Part shown: positions 4,748 to 6,187 of the stretch, piece by piece | Numbering within the stretch: the stretch's first letter is position 1 | Layout of the letters: every line of letters starts with the position of its first letter | NCBI GenBank assembly: GCA_003510325.1 | Contig: DONB01000261.1 | Location: 2,316 to 8,502 of the forward strand | Source of the DNA: Thiobacillus sp. | Lineage (GTDB): Bacteria > Pseudomonadota > Gammaproteobacteria > Burkholderiales > Thiobacillaceae | DNA length: 6,187 bases | Direction of reading: 5' to 3' | Notes under the pieces: generated by a model | Databases searched by the model: none | Told to the model about the DNA's origin: nothing | The model's input: the letters and a program-made list of their open reading frames with translations, nothing else | Program-made: the position numbers and the translations under genes

Positions 4748-6088
4748 ATGAAAAAAATCTACATCAAAACCTTCGGCTGTCAGATGAACGAGTACGACTC
4801 GGACAAGATGGCCGACGTGATGGGCGCGTCCGAGGGGCTCACCCCGACGTCCAGCCCCGAAGACGCCGACGTCATCCTGTTCAACACCTGCTCGGTGCGC
4901 GAGAAGGCGCAGGAAAAGGTGTTCCACGACCTCGGCCGGGTGCGCCACCTGAAGCAGGCGAACCCCGACCTCATCATCGGCGTCGGCGGCTGCGTCGCCT
5001 CGCAGGAAGGCGCCGCCATCGTCGCGCGCGCACCCTTCGTCGACGTGGTGTTCGGCCCGCAGACCCTGCACCGCCTGCCCGAATTGATCGCTCAACGCCG
5101 CGAGACCGGCCGCGCGCAGGTCGACATCAGCTTTCCCGAAATCGAGAAGTTCGACCACCTACCGCCGGCGCGGGTCGAGGGTTCGTCGGCTTTCGTCTCG
5201 ATCATGGAAGGCTGCTCCAAGTACTGCACCTTCTGCGTCGTGCCCTACACGCGCGGCGAGGAAGTCTCGCGCCCGTTCGACGACGTCATCGCCGAAGTCT
5301 CGCGTCTGGCCGAGCACGGCGTGAAGGAAGTCACCCTGCTGGGGCAGAACGTCAACGCATACCAGGGCGTGCTGCACGAAGGTGGCACCGCCGACTTCGC
5401 CTTCCTTTTGGAAATGGTGCACGAGATCCCCGGCGTTGAACGAATCAGGTACACCACCAGCCATCCGCGCGAAATGACGCAGCGCCTGATCGAGTGTTAT
5501 GGCACGTTGCCCAAGCTGGTGTCGCATCTTCATTTGCCCGTGCAGTCGGGTTCTGACCGCATCCTGGCGGCGATGAAGCGTGGCCACACCGTGCTCGAAT
5601 TCAAGTCTATCGTGCGGAAACTGCGCGAGCAGCGCCCCGACCTGTGCCTCTCGTCCGACTTCATCGTCGGCTTCCCCGGCGAGACCGAGGCCGACTTCGA
5701 GGCGACCATGAAGCTGATCTGTGAGCTCGACTTCGACGCCAGCTTCTCCTTCATCTACAGCAAGCGCCCCGGCACGCCGGCGTCGGACTACCCGGATGAC
5801 GTTTCGGCCGAACTGAAAACGCAGCGGCTGATGAAGCTGCAGGCACAGATCGAGGCGCAGGCGCAGCAGGTGAACCAGGCTATGGTCGGCACCGTGCAGC
5901 GCGTGCTGGTCGAAGGCCACGCCAGGAAGAACGCCGAAGAACTCGCCGGCCGCACCGACAACAACCGCATCGTCAACTTCGCCGGCCAGCCGCGCCTGGT
6001 CGGGCAGTTCGTCGACGTCACCATCACCCAGGCCCTGCCGCACAGCCTGCGCGGCGAAATCGCCCTCACCGAGACCGTAAGCGCTTGA
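4748..6088 (+). CDS. miaB: tRNA-2-methylthio-N6-dimethylallyladenosine synthase MiaB
   Basis: A cytoplasmic radical-SAM methylthiotransferase that converts i6A37 to ms2i6A37 in tRNAs reading codons that begin with U. All domains are present in 446 residues. The N-terminal methylthiotransferase domain binds an auxiliary [4Fe-4S] cluster through Cys11 (F-G-C-Q-M-N), Cys48 (N-T-C-S-V-R-E) and Cys82 (G-G-C-V-A-S). The radical-SAM cluster motif is Cys156-x3-Cys160-x2-Cys163, within [19 protein letters not shown]-binding domain lies at about 376-440. The reading frame stays open upstream to 4643, but that extension runs into the tRNA 3' half, and the family begins at [14 protein letters not shown] at 4748 is therefore chosen. 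It has no clear Shine-Dalgarno sequence. The gene begins 78 nt after the tRNA with no terminator visible between them, so read-through from the tRNA promoter is possible. It overlaps the next gene by 4 nt. Confidence 0.97.
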   Translation: MKKIYIKTFGCQMNEYDSDKMADVMGASEGLTPTSSPEDADVILFNTCSVREKAQEKVFHDLGRVRHLKQANPDLIIGVGGCVASQEGAAIVARAPFVDVVFGPQTLHRLPELIAQRRETGRAQVDISFPEIEKFDHLPPARVEGSSAFVSIMEGCSKYCTFCVVPYTRGEEVSRPFDDVIAEVSRLAEHGVKEVTLLGQNVNAYQGVLHEGGTADFAFLLEMVHEIPGVERIRYTTSHPREMTQRLIECYGTLPKLVSHLHLPVQSGSDRILAAMKRGHTVLEFKSIVRKLREQRPDLCLSSDFIVGFPGETEADFEATMKLICELDFDASFSFIYSKRPGTPASDYPDDVSAELKTQRLMKLQAQIEAQAQQVNQAMVGTVQRVLVEGHARKNAEELAGRTDNNRIVNFAGQPRLVGQFVDVTITQALPHSLRGEIALTETVSA

Positions 6089-6187
6089 AAACCGACGTCG
6101 TTGAACTGCGGCTGGCCCCGGAAGACAACCGGCGGCTGGCCAACCTGTGCGGGCCGATGGACGAGAACCTGCGGCAGATCGAGGCGG
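6085..6187 (+). CDS. ybeZ: PhoH-family ATPase (YbeZ/PhoL), 5' end only, cut by window end
   Basis: Only the first 34 codons are present. They read [33 protein letters not shown] after the start codon. This resembles the N-terminus of E. coli YbeZ, which has L-E-P-A-D-N followed by L-C-G-P-F-D-D-N-I. The ATPase domain itself lies beyond the window. TTG at 6085 is the likely start because it overlaps the miaB stop codon in a TTGA junction, implying translational coupling. Gene order supports the call: miaB-ybeZ-ybeY is a widely conserved proteobacterial operon linked to tRNA and ribosomal RNA processing. Confidence 0.85.
   Translation, partial: MKTDVVELRLAPEDNRRLANLCGPMDENLRQIEA

Overview
This GC-rich window reads as a chromosomal segment of a Gram-negative proteobacterium, most likely a betaproteobacterium. 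The main reasons are an outer-membrane TonB-dependent receptor, a Proteobacteria-type GluQ, and the miaB-phoH (ybeZ) gene order. Every protein gene found is on the + strand, and no mobile element, CRISPR array or degenerate gene was seen. I infer the clade from gene content and general sequence style, not from a database match.

Region 1 (1-2890) is a corrinoid acquisition unit. The window opens inside a cobalamin riboswitch whose 5' end is cut off. The conserved CCCCCGC segment, the GCCACTG / CGGGAAGGC segment and the B12 box are all visible. Next come a downstream hairpin (158-179), a BtuB-like TonB-dependent receptor (197-2239) and, 21 nt later behind a strong Shine-Dalgarno sequence, a CobO/BtuR corrinoid adenosyltransferase (2261-2890). 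The logic is import of B12 across the outer membrane, then adenosylation to adenosylcobalamin, which the riboswitch senses.

Region 2 (2891-4472) begins with a long imperfect hairpin (2897-2940) and a CATAAT -10-like box. These precede gluQ (GTG start at 2952), which encodes the glutamyl-queuosine tRNA(Asp) synthetase. After it lies a 184-residue protein I do not recognise (3918-4472). It carries an internal duplication around an N-G-x-R-D motif.

Region 3 (4473-6187) has a strong sigma70-type promoter (TTGACA, 18 nt, TAAAAT) with a GC-rich discriminator. It drives a CAT-anticodon tRNA, probably elongator tRNA-Met (4593-4669, CCA encoded). This is followed by miaB (4748-6088), the radical-SAM methylthiolase that modifies A37 of tRNAs. 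The start of a phoH/ybeZ-type gene (6085 to window end) overlaps the miaB stop in a TTGA junction.

No clearly new system is present. Items worth a second look are the riboswitch kissing-loop complementarity, the two strong inverted repeats in and after cobO, the possible leaderless start of gluQ, the B12-queuosine adjacency, and the internally duplicated unknown protein.
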